This document shows positions 8,607 through 17,769 of a DNA stretch of 64,000 nucleotides, in pieces; the stretch's first letter is position 1; each line of letters starts with the position of its first letter. Location: positions 124,001 to 188,000 of the forward strand of contig NZ_JADIVZ010000001.1 in NCBI RefSeq assembly GCF_015319165.1, written 5' to 3'. Under the pieces are notes generated by a model. The model was not told the origin of the DNA and searched no databases. It saw only the letters and a program-made list of their open reading frames with translations. Position numbers and translations under genes: made by a program. The DNA is from Nocardioides acrostichi (lineage in GTDB: Bacteria > Actinomycetota > Actinomycetes > Propionibacteriales > Nocardioidaceae).

Positions 8607-10184
8607 ATGAGCGATGCGCTTGCGAGCACCCCCGATCACGACCTGGTGCTGGTGGTCGACTTCGGTGCCCAGTACGCCCAGCTGATCGCCCGGCGGGTGC
8701 GCGAGGCGAAGGTGTACTCCGAGATCGTGCCGCACCACCTGCCGGTGGCCGAGATGCTGGCCAAGCGGCCGGCCGCCATCGTGCTCTCGGGCGGTCCGTC
8801 GTCGGTGTACGCCGAGGGCGCTCCGGGCATCGACGAGGCCATCTTCGAGGCCGGGGTGCCCGTGTTCGGCATGTGCTACGGATTCCAGCTCATGGCCAAG
8901 GGCCTGGGCGGGGAGGTGGCCGCGACCGGTGCGCGCGAGTACGGCCGCACGCCGGTGTCGGTGACCAGTGGCGGGACGCTGCTGGCGGGCGTGCCCGAGC
9001 AGCACAAGGTCTGGATGAGCCACGGCGACTCGGTGACGGGCGCCCCGGCCGGCTTCGACGTCCTCGCCTCGACGACGGTGACCCCGGTCGCGGCGTTCGA
9101 GTCGGTGGCGAAGCGCATGGCGGGCGTGCAGTGGCACCCCGAGGTCATGCACACCGAGCACGGGCAGGCCGTGCTCGAACACTTCCTGCTCGAGATCGCC
9201 GGGTGCCGACCCACGTGGACGATGGTCAACATCGTCGAGGAGCAGGTCGAGCGCATCCGCGAGCAGGTCGGCGACGCCCGCGTCATCTCTGCGCTCTCGG
9301 GCGGCGTCGACTCGGCGGTCTCGACCGCGCTCGTGCAGCGCGCCATCGGCGACCAGCTCACGGCCGTCTTCGTCGATCACGGCCTGCTGCGCCAGGGCGA
9401 GGCCGAGCAGGTCGAGCGCGACTACGTCGCGGCGACCGGCGTCAACCTCAAGGTCGTCGACGCCGCCGACCAGTTCCTCGGCTTCCTCGAGGACGTCACC
9501 GACCCCGAGACCAAGCGCAAGATCATCGGCCGCGAGTTCATCCGCACCTTCGAGGCCGCCGAGCGCGAAGTGCTCGCCACGCCGGGCGCGCCGGTGAAGT
9601 TCCTGGTGCAGGGCACGCTCTACCCCGACGTCGTGGAGTCCGGCGGGGGAGCGGGCGCCTCGAACATCAAGAGCCACCACAACGTCGGCGGTCTGCCCGA
9701 GGACCTGGAGTTCTCGCTCATCGAGCCGCTGCGCACGCTGTTCAAGGACGAAGTGCGCGAGGTCGGCCGCCAGCTCGGCATCCCCGAGGCCATCGTGGGC
9801 CGCCACCCGTTCCCCGGCCCCGGCCTGGCGATCCGGATCATCGGCGCGGTCAGCAAGGAGCGTCTCGACATCCTGCGCGCGGCCGATGCCATCGTGCGCG
9901 AGGAGACCACGGCCGCCGGCATGGACGCCGAGATCTGGCAGTTCCCGGTCGTGCTGCTCGCCGACGTCCGCTCGGTCGGAGTGCAGGGAGACGGTCGCAC
10001 CTACGGTCACCCGATCGTGCTGCGCCCGGTCACCTCCGAGGACGCCATGACCGCCGACTGGGCCCGGCTGCCCTACGAGCTGCTCGAGCGCATCTCGACC
10101 CGGATCACCAACGAGGTGCCCGAGGTCAACCGCGTCACCGTCGACATCACCTCCAAGCCCCCCGGCACCATCGAGTGGGAGTGA
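8607..10184 (+). CDS. guaA: GMP synthase (glutamine-hydrolysing)
   Basis: Converts XMP to GMP using glutamine, the last step of guanine nucleotide synthesis. At 525 aa it has the standard two-domain layout. The class I amidotransferase comes first (oxyanion/nucleophile segment FGMCYGFQ with Cys about 91, and [12 protein letters not shown] with the catalytic His and Glu). The ATP-pyrophosphatase domain has the P-loop [11 protein letters not shown] (about 231), then the dimerisation domain ending KPPGTIEWE. The ATG at 8607 gives an N-terminus matching the family. It is monocistronic, with a structured upstream region that may regulate it. Confidence 0.98.
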   Translation: MSDALASTPDHDLVLVVDFGAQYAQLIARRVREAKVYSEIVPHHLPVAEMLAKRPAAIVLSGGPSSVYAEGAPGIDEAIFEAGVPVFGMCYGFQLMAKGLGGEVAATGAREYGRTPVSVTSGGTLLAGVPEQHKVWMSHGDSVTGAPAGFDVLASTTVTPVAAFESVAKRMAGVQWHPEVMHTEHGQAVLEHFLLEIAGCRPTWTMVNIVEEQVERIREQVGDARVISALSGGVDSAVSTALVQRAIGDQLTAVFVDHGLLRQGEAEQVERDYVAATGVNLKVVDAADQFLGFLEDVTDPETKRKIIGREFIRTFEAAEREVLATPGAPVKFLVQGTLYPDVVESGGGAGASNIKSHHNVGGLPEDLEFSLIEPLRTLFKDEVREVGRQLGIPEAIVGRHPFPGPGLAIRIIGAVSKERLDILRAADAIVREETTAAGMDAEIWQFPVVLLADVRSVGVQGDGRTYGHPIVLRPVTSEDAMTADWARLPYELLERISTRITNEVPEVNRVTVDITSKPPGTIEWE

Positions 10185-10328
10185 GCCGCCTCGCGGCGGC
10201 GGGATGCGCGGGAGACCGATCGCCTGATAGGCCATTCCCAGGCTCGGACGTCGCCAGCGTGTGCCTGCTGGAGCGGACGCGAATTGCACTGCAGCGTCGA
10301 GGGATAGCAGGAGATCCTCGTCCACCGG

Positions 10329-10427
10329 ATGCGCCGAACGAGGCGCGAGACGGCCGTGGCTCAGGTCGAGGCGGTCGCTGCGGCCGTGGTCCTCGACTCC
10401 CTCGGCCTCGAGGTCATCTCGCCGTAG
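10329..10427 (+). other. Possible short gene remnant between guaA and the metalloprotease
   Basis: A 32-codon open stretch from an ATG ends with an alanine/valine-rich helix-like segment (AVAQVEAVAAAVVLDSLGLE) and a TAG. It has no ribosome site and no gene-sized frame. It sits in a 390-bp gap that also holds a decayed SDR tail, so it may be the tail of another lost gene. I cannot name it. Confidence 0.2.
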
Positions 10428-10433
10428 GAACGT

Positions 10434-10499
10434 CTACCAGGGCGTCTCGTCGTCGGCCTCCAGGAAGTAGCCGTACCGGTCTTCGCCGGCCCCGCCGCG
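10434..10499 (-). pseudogene. Orphan C-terminal fragment of an SDR gene (copy of the 12578 gene tail)
   Basis: Reading leftwards, the 21 codons before the TAG at 10434-10436 encode a peptide beginning RGGAGEDRYGYFLE and ending ETPW. The intact SDR at 12578-14092 ends RGEAGEDLYGCFLK...KAPW at the same distance from its own TAG. DNA similarity is high over about 65 bp (shared GGTCTTCGCCGGCC). Nothing upstream of the fragment resembles the rest of that gene. It is a decayed second copy of the 3' end, on the same strand as the intact gene, with the metalloprotease gene lying between them. Confidence 0.7.
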
Positions 10500-10575
10500 A
10501 ACTCACGGTCCACCGACCGGGCAACACCTTGCTCGCGGCAACCGAGGGGAGTAGAGACGGGCTCAGGAGGCTCTC

Positions 10576-12546
10576 TTGAACTCATCTCGGACTCGAGCCG
10601 TCGGCATCATCGGCGCGATCGCCCTGGCGGTGGGCGCCCTCGCGATGTCACCGGTCACCGCGGCGGCCGTCTCACCGACCCGGTCCGACTCGGGCTCGGT
10701 CAGCTATCTCGACCCCGGTCTGGTCGGTACGGCGACGCACGTGGTGCGTGGCCGGCTCGACATCGCGACCCGGGACACTGCCTCAGGCGCCGGGAGGGTG
10801 GTGTACGGCATCGAGCGCGGCCCTGGGCACTACCGCACTCTCCGCTTCGATGCGGCCGTACCCGCGGTGACCGCGGGCACCCCTGTGCGGGCGGAGGTCA
10901 CGGACGACGGCACCGTGGCGCGGGCGACCTTCTCGCCGTCGGTTCGTGAGAGCGCGGCGCCGCGTACCGTACCCACGTCACCACAGACCCCGGGGCCGCA
11001 GCACCTCTACATCGCCGAAGTGACCAACGTCGGCACGTACGACTACGGCGACGCCGAGATAGCCACCCGTGTCGACCGCACGCTCGCCCGCTGGGTGACC
11101 GAGTCCGACGGCATGATCACCTCCTTCGACCGGGTCGGCGCCATCGAGCACTATGCGACCCAGGTCGACTGCTCGAACGGCAGCGCCCTCTACAACGAGG
11201 CGGCCGGCCAGTTCCCCGACGTGTCCTTCGCGCACAGCGGGCCCAACCATCTGCTCGTCGTCGTACCGGCGGGCGTCGGGTGTGAGTACGCCTTGGGCAG
11301 CAACGGATCGCCCGATGCGCCCTTCGGCGGCGGCCGCGCCACCGTGGCGGCGTCCTCGTCGTTCAGCCAGGCCCTGATGCACGAGCTGGGGCACAACTTC
11401 AGCCTGGCCCATGCGGGTCGCGAGGTGTGCGACCCCACGTGCTCGGTGTCGACCTACGCCGACCACTACAACTTCATGGGCTCCTCGTTCCCCGACGACT
11501 GGGGCATCATCGCGCTCAGCTCCGTTCAGCGGCGCCAGCTCGGCATCACCCAGCACTGCGAGGTGCCCGAGCTCGACCTGCCCGAAGGGCAGGGCACCTC
11601 GACGCGCACCTACGATCTCCTGGGTCGGGGCACAGACTCCGGCACCCGCGGCGTGCTCGTGACGGATCCTTCGACCGGCGACGTCTACGGACTCGACTGG
11701 CGCAACCGTCTCGGCCGCGACGACCATGCGATCTACGGCACCTATGGCGCATCGAACGACAAATCCGGGCTGGTGGTCGAGCGCTACCAAACCGACCGCA
11801 GGCTGATCCTGCAGACGTACGCGCCCCGCGACCCGAGCGACGACTACGACACGTCTCGCCTCGCGGGTGAGAGCGCCGTACGCGGCGGCATGAGCGTGCA
11901 CGTCGACCGCTACGTGGGTGCGGCCGACCCGGCAGTGTCCGGGTCGCTACCCCCGGCCGTGCAGGTGACCGTCACGCTGACCGATCCCGGCGTCGACACA
12001 GCGCCGGCCCTCCCGGCGCAGCAGGGGACGGCCGAGGTCGTCGGCGACGTGGTATCGGGGGCGACGGTGAGGGCCCGGGCGGCCGACTGGACCTCCGGCT
12101 CCTGCTACACCTACCAGTGGAACGTCGACGGTCGGCCCGTCGACGGCGCGATCTCGCCGACCTTCGCGATCCCGGACGACTGGCAGGGCCGCGACCTCTC
12201 CGTCACCATCACCGGGCAGCAGTCCGCCCGCGCGACACGCACCAGCACCTCGACGCCGGTCACGGTGGGCCGCCAGGCCTTCACCACCTCGCCGCGCCCG
12301 GTGATCCGGGGTGTCAAGCGGGTCGGCAAGGTGCTCCGGGCCCGTCACCGCACCTGGGAGCCGACGCCGACGACGTTCCGCTACCGATGGTCAGCGAACG
12401 GTCGGCGCCTCCAGGGTCGCACCGCGTCGACGTTGCGCCTGGGGCGGACGTTGAAGGGCAAACGGATCACGGTGAGGGTGATCGCGCTGCGCGACGGCTA
12501 CCAGACGACGCGTCGTGTCTCGAAGCCGACCTCGCGCATCCGCTGA
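10576..12546 (+). CDS. Secreted zinc metalloprotease, gametolysin (M11)-like, with C-terminal Ig-like repeats
   Basis: Protein of 656 aa. A TTG start is chosen because a perfect AGGAGG (10565-10570) precedes it by 5 bases. A signal peptide covers about residues 1-32 (basic start, hydrophobic core, AAA-type cleavage region). The zinc site is HELGHNFSLAH (residues 269-279), the extended HExxHxxxxxH form. The peptidase region spans about 130-450. Two Ig-like repeat units with W-W-N/S-A/V-DGR signatures follow (about 490-560 and 575-650), as in actinobacterial exported proteins. It probably degrades extracellular protein. The gene lies between a decayed and an intact copy of the SDR tail, which suggests it arrived by rearrangement. 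Confidence 0.85.
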   Translation: MNSSRTRAVGIIGAIALAVGALAMSPVTAAAVSPTRSDSGSVSYLDPGLVGTATHVVRGRLDIATRDTASGAGRVVYGIERGPGHYRTLRFDAAVPAVTAGTPVRAEVTDDGTVARATFSPSVRESAAPRTVPTSPQTPGPQHLYIAEVTNVGTYDYGDAEIATRVDRTLARWVTESDGMITSFDRVGAIEHYATQVDCSNGSALYNEAAGQFPDVSFAHSGPNHLLVVVPAGVGCEYALGSNGSPDAPFGGGRATVAASSSFSQALMHELGHNFSLAHAGREVCDPTCSVSTYADHYNFMGSSFPDDWGIIALSSVQRRQLGITQHCEVPELDLPEGQGTSTRTYDLLGRGTDSGTRGVLVTDPSTGDVYGLDWRNRLGRDDHAIYGTYGASNDKSGLVVERYQTDRRLILQTYAPRDPSDDYDTSRLAGESAVRGGMSVHVDRYVGAADPAVSGSLPPAVQVTVTLTDPGVDTAPALPAQQGTAEVVGDVVSGATVRARAADWTSGSCYTYQWNVDGRPVDGAISPTFAIPDDWQGRDLSVTITGQQSARATRTSTSTPVTVGRQAFTTSPRPVIRGVKRVGKVLRARHRTWEPTPTTFRYRWSANGRRLQGRTASTLRLGRTLKGKRITVRVIALRDGYQTTRRVSKPTSRIR

Positions 12547-12577
12547 CCCAGGCGGTGATCCACGCGCCGCACGTCAC

Positions 12578-14092
12578 CTACCAGGGTGCCTTCTCGTAGT
12601 CCTTGAGGAAGCAGCCGTACAGGTCTTCGCCGGCCTCGCCGCGCACGATGGGGTCGTAGACGCGGGCGGCGCCGTCGACGAGGTCGAGCGGGGCGTGCCA
12701 GCCCTCGGCGGCGATGCGCAGCTTCTCTTGATGGGGCCGCTCGTCGGTGATCCAGCCGGTGTCGACCGAGGTCATCAGGATCTGGTCGGTCTCGAACATC
12801 TCGGTGGCCGAGGTGCGGGTCATCATGTTGAGCGAGGCCTTGGCCATGTTGGTGTGGGGGTGGCCGGCGCCCTTGTAGCGGCGTCCGCCGAACTGACCCT
12901 CCATGGCACTGACGTTGACGACATACGCCCGGCGCGCGCCCGCGCTCACCGCGGCTCGCATGGCCGGCCGTAGGCGGGAGATGAGCAGGAACGGCGCGAT
13001 GGCGTTGCAGAACTGCACCTCGAGCAGCTCGAGCGGGTCGACCTGGTCGATGACCTGGGTCCAGGAGTTGGTGGTCTGGAGGTCGGGCAGCAGCCCGCCC
13101 GCGTCGACGGCGGTGCCGTCGAGGTGGGCCTCCAGCGAGGCGCTACCGGCCTTGAGCGCCAGCGCGGTGAGCGTGGCCGCGTTGTGCGCAGCGAGCGCGT
13201 GGTCGGCCGTCTCGCCCTCGTGATGGGCCACGGAGTGCTCGCGCAGAGCGCCGGTGATCGCAGCGGGGTGCGCCTCGGAGATGCGGTCGAAGGTGACCAT
13301 CTCGGGGCTGAGGTCGAGCTGGGGGAGGGGAGCGGACTCCAGCTCGACCAGCTGCGCGTAGGCGCCCGGCGAGCGGCGCACGGTCTGGCAGGCGTTGTTG
13401 ACGAGGATGTCGAGCGGGCCGTCGGCGGTGACGTCGTCGGTGAGCGCCACGACCTGGGTGGGGTCGCGCAGGTCGATGCCGACGACCTTGAGCCGGTGCA
13501 GCCAGTCGGCGGAGTCCTCCATGGCTGCGAACCGGCGGACGGCGTCCTTCGGGAATCGGGTGGTGATGGTGGTGTGGGCGCCGTCGCGCAGCAGCCGCAG
13601 CGCGATGTACATGCCGATCTTGGCGCGGCCGCCGGTGAGCAGGGCTCGACGTCCGGTGAGGTCGGTGCGCTGGTCGCGCTTGGCGTGCGAGAACGCTGCG
13701 CAGGTGGGGCAGAGGCCGTGGTAGAAGGCGTCGACGAGGGTGTAGTCCTGCTTGCAGATGTAGCAGCCTCGCGCCGTGATCAGCTCGCCGGCGAAGGCTC
13801 CCGTGGCCGTCGAGACGAGCGGCAGGCCCGCGGTCTCGTCGTCGATGCGCAGCGCCGAGCCGGTCGCCGTCCGTTCGATGACGGCGCGATCGGCCGCGGC
13901 ACGCTCCTGACGCAGGGCCGCACGGCGGGTCTTCTTGATGAGCTTCCACATGTGCCCGGTGGCGTGCTTGACGGTGCGGACATCCGCGTGCTCGGGGTCG
14001 AGCCGGTGCAGCTCGCCCAACACCTTCAAGGTGGTGGCGAGCTCGTCGGGGTCGACTCGCTCGAGGTACGGCTCGCCGTCGGGTGTGGGCAC
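12578..14092 (-). CDS. Atypical SDR oxidoreductase with zinc-knuckle insert
   Basis: Protein of 504 aa, about twice a classical short-chain dehydrogenase. The N-terminal 110 residues are helical, then two CxxC pairs (C110/C113 and C128/C131) form a likely zinc knuckle. A Rossmann domain follows with TGGRAKIGMYIAL (about 150), DIRD-type and NNAC motifs. The expected YxxxK is HTNMAK: the lysine is kept but threonine holds the tyrosine position, so classical SDR catalysis is doubtful. I think this divergence is shared by a family of long SDR-like proteins, but that is from memory. It is convergent with the metalloprotease and divergent from vapBC. The function is unknown. Confidence 0.75.
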   Translation of the reverse strand: MPTPDGEPYLERVDPDELATTLKVLGELHRLDPEHADVRTVKHATGHMWKLIKKTRRAALRQERAAADRAVIERTATGSALRIDDETAGLPLVSTATGAFAGELITARGCYICKQDYTLVDAFYHGLCPTCAAFSHAKRDQRTDLTGRRALLTGGRAKIGMYIALRLLRDGAHTTITTRFPKDAVRRFAAMEDSADWLHRLKVVGIDLRDPTQVVALTDDVTADGPLDILVNNACQTVRRSPGAYAQLVELESAPLPQLDLSPEMVTFDRISEAHPAAITGALREHSVAHHEGETADHALAAHNAATLTALALKAGSASLEAHLDGTAVDAGGLLPDLQTTNSWTQVIDQVDPLELLEVQFCNAIAPFLLISRLRPAMRAAVSAGARRAYVVNVSAMEGQFGGRRYKGAGHPHTNMAKASLNMMTRTSATEMFETDQILMTSVDTGWITDERPHQEKLRIAAEGWHAPLDLVDGAARVYDPIVRGEAGEDLYGCFLKDYEKAPW

Positions 14093-14122
14093 GCCGAGAC
14101 TCTAGGAGATTGTTCGAGCCTT

Positions 14123-14164
14123 GGTAGGAACCGTCTACCTCAATGCGAAGGTGTAGTTCTACAC
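14123..14164. promoter_or_regulatory. Double dyad operator in the vapBC promoter
   Basis: GGTAG (14123-14127) and CTACC (14135-14139) form a dyad with a 7-bp spacer. GTGTAG-TT-CTACAC (14151-14164) is a second, perfect one ending exactly at the VapB start codon. VapB-VapC complexes usually bind such palindromes to autoregulate. The site also lies in front of the divergent SDR gene, which starts at 14092. Confidence 0.6.
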
Positions 14165-14431
14165 GTGGGCCTCAACATCAAGAACGAACGGGTGCATGCG
14201 TTGGCGCGCGAGGCCGCGCGTCTCACCGGTCGGACGCAGACGGGTGCCATCGAGGAGGCTCTCGAACTGCTGCTGCGTGAGTTCGGGGCGGACCCGGCAG
14301 GTGCGGCGGTGAGGAAGCGCGTCGAAGCAGTCCATGGCATCGCCCTGGAGTACGCCGCCGATCCCGGAAACGCGAAGCCCGAGGTCCGGGCCATCGACGA
14401 TCTCTACGACGGCCAGGTGCTGCCGCTGTGA
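14165..14431 (+). CDS. VapB-type antitoxin
   Basis: Protein of 88 aa starting at a GTG directly after the operator dyad. The opening VGLNIKNERVHALAREAARLTG is the usual start of the Rv0623-like antitoxin family, giving an N-terminal DNA-binding ribbon-helix-helix. The C-terminal half (about 45-88), with NAKPEVRAIDDLYD, should wrap around the toxin. Its stop overlaps the toxin start by GTGA, the normal arrangement for coupled antitoxin-toxin translation. Target toxin and autoregulation are inferred from the family. Confidence 0.85.
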   Translation: MGLNIKNERVHALAREAARLTGRTQTGAIEEALELLLREFGADPAGAAVRKRVEAVHGIALEYAADPGNAKPEVRAIDDLYDGQVLPL

Positions 14432-14817
14432 TCGTCGACAGCTCAGCGGTCATGGCCGTGTTGGAGACGGAACCCGGGTGGCAGCAGGTAGCAGACATCG
14501 CTGCCCGGCACCCATGCCATATGTCGACCGCCACCTGGGTGGAATTGGGCATCGTCGCGGACGCCCGATCGGCCCGGCACGGTGCCCGCTTGGATCGCCT
14601 TCTGGCGACGCTCGACGTGGGACTCGTCGAAGTGTCGGCGTCACACGCCCGCATCGCACGCGACGCCGACCGGCGTTATGGGCGAGGTTCCGGATCGCCC
14701 GCCAGACTCAACTTCGGCGACTGCTACTCCTATGCCTTGGCTACCAGTCTGGGCGAGCCGCTGCTGTTCGTCGGAAACGACTTCACGCACACCGACGTGC
14801 TCGTGGCTGCACCGTGA
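14428..14817 (+). CDS. VapC-type PIN-domain ribonuclease toxin
   Basis: PIN-domain protein of 129 aa, normal VapC length. Acidic catalytic residues are visible at D4 (MIVDSSAV), E39 (WVELGI), D98 (NFGDCYSYALA) and D118 (VGNDFTHTD). VapC toxins cleave tRNA or rRNA and are held inactive by the VapB encoded just upstream. The GTG start overlaps the vapB stop. The gene ends 3 bp before the convergent VOC gene. All catalytic residues are present, so the pair looks functional. Confidence 0.88.
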   Translation: MIVDSSAVMAVLETEPGWQQVADIAARHPCHMSTATWVELGIVADARSARHGARLDRLLATLDVGLVEVSASHARIARDADRRYGRGSGSPARLNFGDCYSYALATSLGEPLLFVGNDFTHTDVLVAAP

Positions 14818-14820
14818 TGA

Positions 14821-15234
14821 TCACGGCACGACAGTGCGTGTGATCGGACCGTCACCCGCACACGCGATCTCCCAGCGGTAGCCGTCGGGGTCGAGCACGT
14901 AGCCGGAGTACCCGCCCCACACACGCCGGGTGCCGGCCTCGCCGAGCGTGCCGCCGGCGGCGACCATCGTGGTGATGACGTCGTCGACCTCGGCGTCGGT
15001 GGCGAGGTTGTGGGCCAGGGTGACGGGCGCGATGCCGCCGGCCATCGGTGCGCCCACCTCGGCGGTGAATCCCTCGCGCGTCCAGAGACTGAGCAGCAGG
15101 TGTTTTCCGGTACGGACCATCAGCACGTCGTCGGCCTCGAGGAACGGCTCCCACCCCAGACCGTCGATGTAGAAGGCGCGGCTGGCGGCGAGGTCGGCCA
15201 CGGCGAGGGTGATGAGGCTGAGGCGTTGGTCCAT
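14821..15234 (-). CDS. VOC (glyoxalase/bleomycin-resistance fold) family protein
   Basis: Protein of 137 aa made of two beta-alpha-beta-beta-beta modules of the vicinal oxygen chelate fold: LITLAVADLAASRAFYIDGLGWEP at the start and SGYVLDPDGYRWEIA near the end, which supplies the metal-ligand Glu. Family members include dioxygenases, glyoxalase I and antibiotic-binding proteins; no substrate can be assigned. It is probably transcribed alone. The downstream hydrolase gene on the same strand starts far upstream, and the VOC stop faces the vapC stop. Confidence 0.8.
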   Translation of the reverse strand: MDQRLSLITLAVADLAASRAFYIDGLGWEPFLEADDVLMVRTGKHLLLSLWTREGFTAEVGAPMAGGIAPVTLAHNLATDAEVDDVITTMVAAGGTLGEAGTRRVWGGYSGYVLDPDGYRWEIACAGDGPITRTVVP

Positions 15235-15277
15235 GGATTCGTTCTACCCGGCGGCGCCGACAGCGGCGGGTGCGTGG

Positions 15278-16804
15278 TCAGCAGCCCACGTGGTCGATGT
15301 CGAGGTCGACCCGCGGGCGCCCGTCGTCGGCCAGCGAGTACGCCGAGCAGTAGCGCTTCGAGAGCAGGTCGTCGCGCTTCAGCGTGATCGGCTTCCACAC
15401 GCCGTCGCCCTGCGGCTCCAGGTAGGTGAACGACGAGGCCAGCAGAGCCCGGGTGTTGTGGCGGTGCTTGAGGTAGCGGTCGAGCCACAGCTGGATGTAG
15501 GTGCTGTCGAGATCCTGGCCGTAGCGGCTGGCCGGTAGCACGAGCGGGATGTCGGTGTAGTCCAGATGCGTCGAGGCGTGCGGCACGACGAGCATCGAGT
15601 CGATGCCGGCGCGGTGCCAGCCGTCGAAGCCCGTGGCACGCTCGCGCATCGGGTCCGGCCCCGCGGGGCTGGGCTGGGGCTGGAGCGAGCTGCCGCCGCT
15701 CAACCACCACGGGGTGACGGTGAAGCCGTACTCCGACTGCAGGGCCAGCGCCGGGATCGTGGGTGTGTTCTGCACGCCCGGTGTGCTGCCGGTGAGATCG
15801 CCGGTCGCGAGCTTGTCCATGGCCACGACGGTCATGGCCCGCTGGTCGATCTGCTGCACCTTCGACACGGCCTGGGCGCCGAGGGAGTGGCCGATGATCG
15901 CGATGCGCGTCGTGCGTCCAGGGGTGTCGGTGCGCCTGTCCTTCGAGCGGTCGAAGAGTCGCCAGAACGGGTTGAAGTCGTTCACGTCGGCACCCGCGGC
16001 GCCCGCGTTCGGGTAGTGCCGGCGTGGGGTGGAGGTGAAGAAGCCGAGCGCGTTGCGGGTGCCGACCACGAAGTTCGACAGCTGCTGGAACGGGACGCCG
16101 GGGCACCCGGTCATCTCGCCGGGCGCCGGGTCACTCGTGGGGTCGCAGAACGGGAAGACCTGCCCGCTCTCGTGCGGCAGCGTCTCACTGGTGCCCTGGC
16201 CCTGCACGTCGTAGGTGAGGACCACGTAGCCGCGTTCGGCGAGATCCTGCGCCAGCCACTCGTACATGCCCTGCGAGCCCTGCACCGAGCCGGTCGTGAT
16301 GACGACCCCCGGGTAGGGGCCGTGGAGACGCCGGCCGGTGTAGGGGTCGCGCGCGTGCTTCAGCGGTGCCCACACCTTGCCACGCAGCAGTGCGCCGTAC
16401 TTGTTGGTGAAGGTCACCTTGCGCACGCGTCCGCGAGTGCCGGCCCAACCGGCGCGCAGCGGGTTGCCGACGTTCCACCCCGGCACCAAGAACCCGGGAC
16501 TCACTGCCGGCCGGGTCGGGGTGGCCATCTGATCGAGCAGCTGGTCGACGCTTCGCTGGCCGTTCGCCTGCACCAGTGCCGGGAGGTAGGCGGGGTTGCG
16601 CAGTTGCCCGTTCTCGCCGGTGATGCGGCCGTAGGCATCGGCCATGCTCTGGGCGTCGGCGACCTGGTACTCAGGCGTGGTCGGGTCGGTCGGCTCGGCC
16701 TGGGCTCCAGGCGTCAGCAGGGCGGTGAGCAGGGCTCCGGCCGTGGCCGTGGCGAGCGCAAGGCGCCGGCCGGCGGCCCGTGCCGAGTGGCGATGTCGGT
16801 GCAC
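15278..16804 (-). CDS. Secreted alpha/beta hydrolase
   Basis: Protein of 508 aa. The GTG at 16804 is chosen because AGGGAGG lies 6 bases upstream; the frame is open further but has no ribosome site there. The N-terminus (basic HRHRHSARAAGRR, then a hydrophobic core to about residue 36, AQA) is a signal peptide. The nucleophile elbow is IAIIGHSLGAQA (about residues 305-316), preceded by the oxyanion-side VVITTGSVQGSQGMYEWLAQDLAERGYVVLTYDVQGQG. A histidine candidate lies in HASTHLDYTD. It is probably an exported esterase, lipase or peptidase-like hydrolase. The substrate is unknown. Confidence 0.8.
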   Translation of the reverse strand: MHRHRHSARAAGRRLALATATAGALLTALLTPGAQAEPTDPTTPEYQVADAQSMADAYGRITGENGQLRNPAYLPALVQANGQRSVDQLLDQMATPTRPAVSPGFLVPGWNVGNPLRAGWAGTRGRVRKVTFTNKYGALLRGKVWAPLKHARDPYTGRRLHGPYPGVVITTGSVQGSQGMYEWLAQDLAERGYVVLTYDVQGQGTSETLPHESGQVFPFCDPTSDPAPGEMTGCPGVPFQQLSNFVVGTRNALGFFTSTPRRHYPNAGAAGADVNDFNPFWRLFDRSKDRRTDTPGRTTRIAIIGHSLGAQAVSKVQQIDQRAMTVVAMDKLATGDLTGSTPGVQNTPTIPALALQSEYGFTVTPWWLSGGSSLQPQPSPAGPDPMRERATGFDGWHRAGIDSMLVVPHASTHLDYTDIPLVLPASRYGQDLDSTYIQLWLDRYLKHRHNTRALLASSFTYLEPQGDGVWKPITLKRDDLLSKRYCSAYSLADDGRPRVDLDIDHVGC

Positions 16805-16935
16805 GTGTGTCCTCCCTCTGCGTCGTGGGATCAACGCGGTGATGTCGCCGGGGTTATGCCGCCGTAACGCATCGACACATCCAGGGTGGAGGCGGGCACA
16901 CGCTCGCGTCGCCGACCCAGGAGAGGATCTCGACC

Positions 16936-17769
16936 GTGACACGAACCGACAACGCATGGCCCGCGGAGCACGCTCGGCTCGTGGCACAGACAGCGCCCCA
17001 GGTCATCGAGGCCGACAGTTCCGAACTCGACCGGGTGTGGATGCGTATCGAGCAGTCCATGATGGACCACGCGCCGCGTCCGCGTCGGCGACGCTCGTTG
17101 CGGCTCGCGGCCACGGCCGGTATTGCGACGGCTCTCATCGGCGCCGGTGGATGGGCCGCGGCAGGGGTGTACTCGGCCCACACGGGCAGGGGGCCCGTCG
17201 ACGCGGAGGATCTGCGGCTGGGAGGCCCCGGCGAGCGGTTGGATCCCTCGGCTGCCGACTACGCCGACGTGGTGGCCGACGTGGTGGCCGACGTCCCGTT
17301 CCCCGACGCTGAGTCGCGGGAGCGCTGGGTCGAGGTCGAGGTCCGCCTCGACCAGCGGGGCGCTGTGCCAGGGGAGGCGTCCACGGGAACCGGCGCGCTG
17401 CGCTTCTGGGCTGCACGGGCTTCGGTGTGCGCGTGGTCGGACCAGTGGGCCGGAGCACTGGCCGCGGGCGATGTCGACACGCTCGATCGGTCGGCGCACA
17501 TGCTCATGGACGCACCGCACTGGCCGGCCGTGACCGATGTCGACCCCGAACAGGACATCGCGTGGGAGCACCGGGACGTGACGGACCCACGCTCGGGTGA
17601 GGTGTCGGTGCGCCGGGTGGCGTTCGACAGCACGCCTGCCGGCTACTTTCCCCTCGTCGCCGAGGCAGTCGAGGCCGAGAACGTGGATCGTCTCGGTGCG
17701 GTTCTCGCTCGCTGGGGGGTCTGCGGGATGACCTACCAGATGCGATCGCTCCCGCAGGCTGCACGGTGA
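16936..17769 (+). CDS. Anti-sigma-factor-like membrane protein
   Basis: Protein of 277 aa. A cytoplasmic N-terminal region of about 55 residues ends in a basic patch (PRPRRRRS), followed by one membrane helix (about 57-77) and a 200-residue outer domain rich in D, E and W. This topology and the GTGA overlap with an ECF sigma gene make an anti-sigma role likely, although I see no zinc anti-sigma motif. The order is reversed from the usual sigma-then-anti-sigma. The GTG start follows a GAGAGGA-like ribosome site. The outer domain may sense an extracellular signal. Function is inferred from context only. Confidence 0.55.
   Translation: MTRTDNAWPAEHARLVAQTAPQVIEADSSELDRVWMRIEQSMMDHAPRPRRRRSLRLAATAGIATALIGAGGWAAAGVYSAHTGRGPVDAEDLRLGGPGERLDPSAADYADVVADVVADVPFPDAESRERWVEVEVRLDQRGAVPGEASTGTGALRFWAARASVCAWSDQWAGALAAGDVDTLDRSAHMLMDAPHWPAVTDVDPEQDIAWEHRDVTDPRSGEVSVRRVAFDSTPAGYFPLVAEAVEAENVDRLGAVLARWGVCGMTYQMRSLPQAAR

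Noticed and set aside
16831..16935. ECF-type autoregulated promoter before the anti-sigma-like gene
   Set aside because: A GTTA/TAAC dyad is present at 16853-16868, but no convincing -35/-10 pair of an ECF promoter could be placed, so no site is claimed.
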